Assembly (NCBI GenBank): GCA_002501845.1
Contig: DAOL01000040.1
Location: 14,678 to 35,811 of the forward strand
Length of the DNA stretch: 21,134 nucleotides
Direction of reading: 5' to 3'
From: Nitrososphaera sp. UBA217
Lineage (GTDB): Archaea > Thermoproteota > Nitrososphaeria > Nitrososphaerales > Nitrososphaeraceae
Each line of letters opens with the position of its first letter. Position 1 is the stretch's first letter. Of this stretch, positions 20,295 through 21,134 are shown one piece after another. The notes under the pieces were generated by a model that did no database searches, was not told where the DNA came from, and worked only from the letters and a program-made list of their open reading frames with translations. Made by a program: the position numbers and the translations under genes.

Positions 20295-20876
20295 ATGTAT
20301 TGCCCAGAGACTATCAAACAAATGAACGCGGAATCAAGCCTGAGGTCGCCGGCGGAAGTAAACACTTGTTTGGCAGCAATCAAGGAAGCATTGCGCCAAG
20401 TCACTCAGGTCGACGCCCAAATAGAGGTTGCAAGACAGCTCAAGGCGACCAGGCCTGATTTGGCCAAGCAGCTCAATCTCGCCGAAGAGTTTTACGTTGC
20501 TGAAAGAGAGCGATTGCTGGACCTTGAAGATTTAGTAACTCCGCTCAGTCGCTTCTATGAAGGACTAGCTTCACTGCTGGAACAATACGAGAGAGAACGG
20601 CTGACTCTGGAATGTCGGCAGCTACTGGTTGAAAATGGTGGATTCGACAGCCCAGATATCGTCAGCATCCGAGAAGAGGGTCGGTTTATGCTTCCACAAC
20701 TAACACAAAGATGCGAGAAAGTAGTTGTCACTCTCCAGGAAATTAGGGAAGTGTTGGATGAATACTCTAGCACATTAAGCGATGTTCGGTTGCATGGCCT
20801 CAAGCAAAGGGAATCCTCATCAAGAAAGCAGCGATGTACGCGACAGTTCTCTGGAAATAGGACGAGCTTATACTGA
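20295..20876 (+). CDS. Unrecognised helical protein, 193 residues
   Basis: No family is recognised. The protein is mostly long helices with heptad-like spacing (VDAQIEVARQLKATRPDLAK, FYEGLASLLEQYERERLTLE, VVVTLQEIREVLDEYSSTL), so a coiled-coil or helical-bundle protein is likely. The final 25 residues (RESSSRKQRCTRQFSGNRTS) look unlike the rest, while the +1 frame there reads SSDVRDSSLEIGRAYTELTV; an indel near 20785-20830 could have swapped the tail. The ATG at 20295 is preceded by a TATA-like TTAACT about 30 bp upstream. Confidence 0.55.
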   Translation: MYCPETIKQMNAESSLRSPAEVNTCLAAIKEALRQVTQVDAQIEVARQLKATRPDLAKQLNLAEEFYVAERERLLDLEDLVTPLSRFYEGLASLLEQYERERLTLECRQLLVENGGFDSPDIVSIREEGRFMLPQLTQRCEKVVVTLQEIREVLDEYSSTLSDVRLHGLKQRESSSRKQRCTRQFSGNRTSLY

Positions 20877-20912
20877 ATTAACTGTCGAACAAAGATGGAA
20901 ATGCTTTCAGTT

Positions 20913-21134
20913 CTATCCAGGTAGATCGATCATACCCTCGCCTTCTGCGATATACACAAAGTACTCTTCCATTGCTCCCCTAACTTTCAGATTGCTGTTA
21001 TAGAAAATTCTGACAAAACCGAAAGTAGCCTTGTGAAGCAGACCGGTCACCTCTTCTAACTCTTTCTTGTTCAATTCGGTCCATCCGTTATTCATGGCCC
21101 TGGCGACCCAGCTTGTACCATCAGCTCGATCGGT
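20913..21134 (-). CDS. C-terminal part of an unrecognised protein, cut by the window edge
   Basis: The frame is open from the window edge to a stop at 20913. An ATG at 21095 would give 60 residues, but the codons before it also read as protein (DRADGTSWVARA), so the gene probably begins outside the window. Visible text includes NNGWTELNKKELEEVTGLLH, FGFVRIFYNSNLKVRGAMEE and YFVYIAEGEGMIDLPG. No known motif is evident. It is convergent with the gene ending at 20876. Confidence 0.5.
   Translation of the reverse strand, partial: TDRADGTSWVARAMNNGWTELNKKELEEVTGLLHKATFGFVRIFYNSNLKVRGAMEEYFVYIAEGEGMIDLPG

Overview
The window looks like chromosomal DNA of an ammonia-oxidising thaumarchaeon, most like the soil lineage Nitrososphaera. 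This is inferred from gene content, not from a search. It carries archaeal information-processing genes (TFB, aIF1A, aIF6, a stand-alone TRAM protein), many tiny zinc-finger genes, a putative F420-type split-barrel protein, and TATA-like boxes about 22-35 bp upstream of GTG, TTG or ATG starts, as expected for leaderless archaeal transcripts. No rRNA, tRNA, CRISPR array or insertion sequence was seen.

Layout. 1-2446: a metal-uptake ABC transporter (ATPase start and ZnuA-like binding protein, minus strand) is divergent from a NikR-like regulator that overlaps a GT-B glycosyltransferase gene. A 9-bp inverted repeat lies over the binding-protein TATA box and is a good operator candidate. 2635-4900 (minus): a dense run of small zinc proteins around a TFB gene, with two genes too short for normal gene calling, a 16-residue lysine-rich peptide and a 27-residue one-helix membrane peptide. 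5008-7268 (plus): a zinc-ribbon protein abutting HflX, an unknown 222-residue protein, and a small zinc finger. 7280-8238 (minus): aIF1A, TRAM protein, and a charged coiled-coil protein. 8316-8522: a third member of the small zinc-ribbon family.

8759-11094 (plus): an aspartokinase-family gene overlapping a branched-chain aminotransferase gene. 11043-12776 (minus): aIF6, a CinA/molybdopterin-binding-fold protein and an apparently frameshifted membrane protein, all overlapping. 12922-14919: a TrkH-type potassium channel subunit fused to an N-terminal CBS pair. 14932-16098: a secreted cysteine-motif protein. 16275-18386: a split-barrel oxidoreductase, a small unknown, a retropepsin-fold protein with a degenerate active site, and aspartate carbamoyltransferase with its own TATA box. 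18649-21134: an HTH-CBS regulator, two unrecognised proteins and the end of an unrecognised minus-strand gene, the most accessory-like part.

No large new system such as a defence island or biosynthetic cluster is visible. The most interesting signals are small: the three-copy zinc-ribbon family, the two micro-genes, the metal-regulator operator, and the CBS-TrkH fusion.
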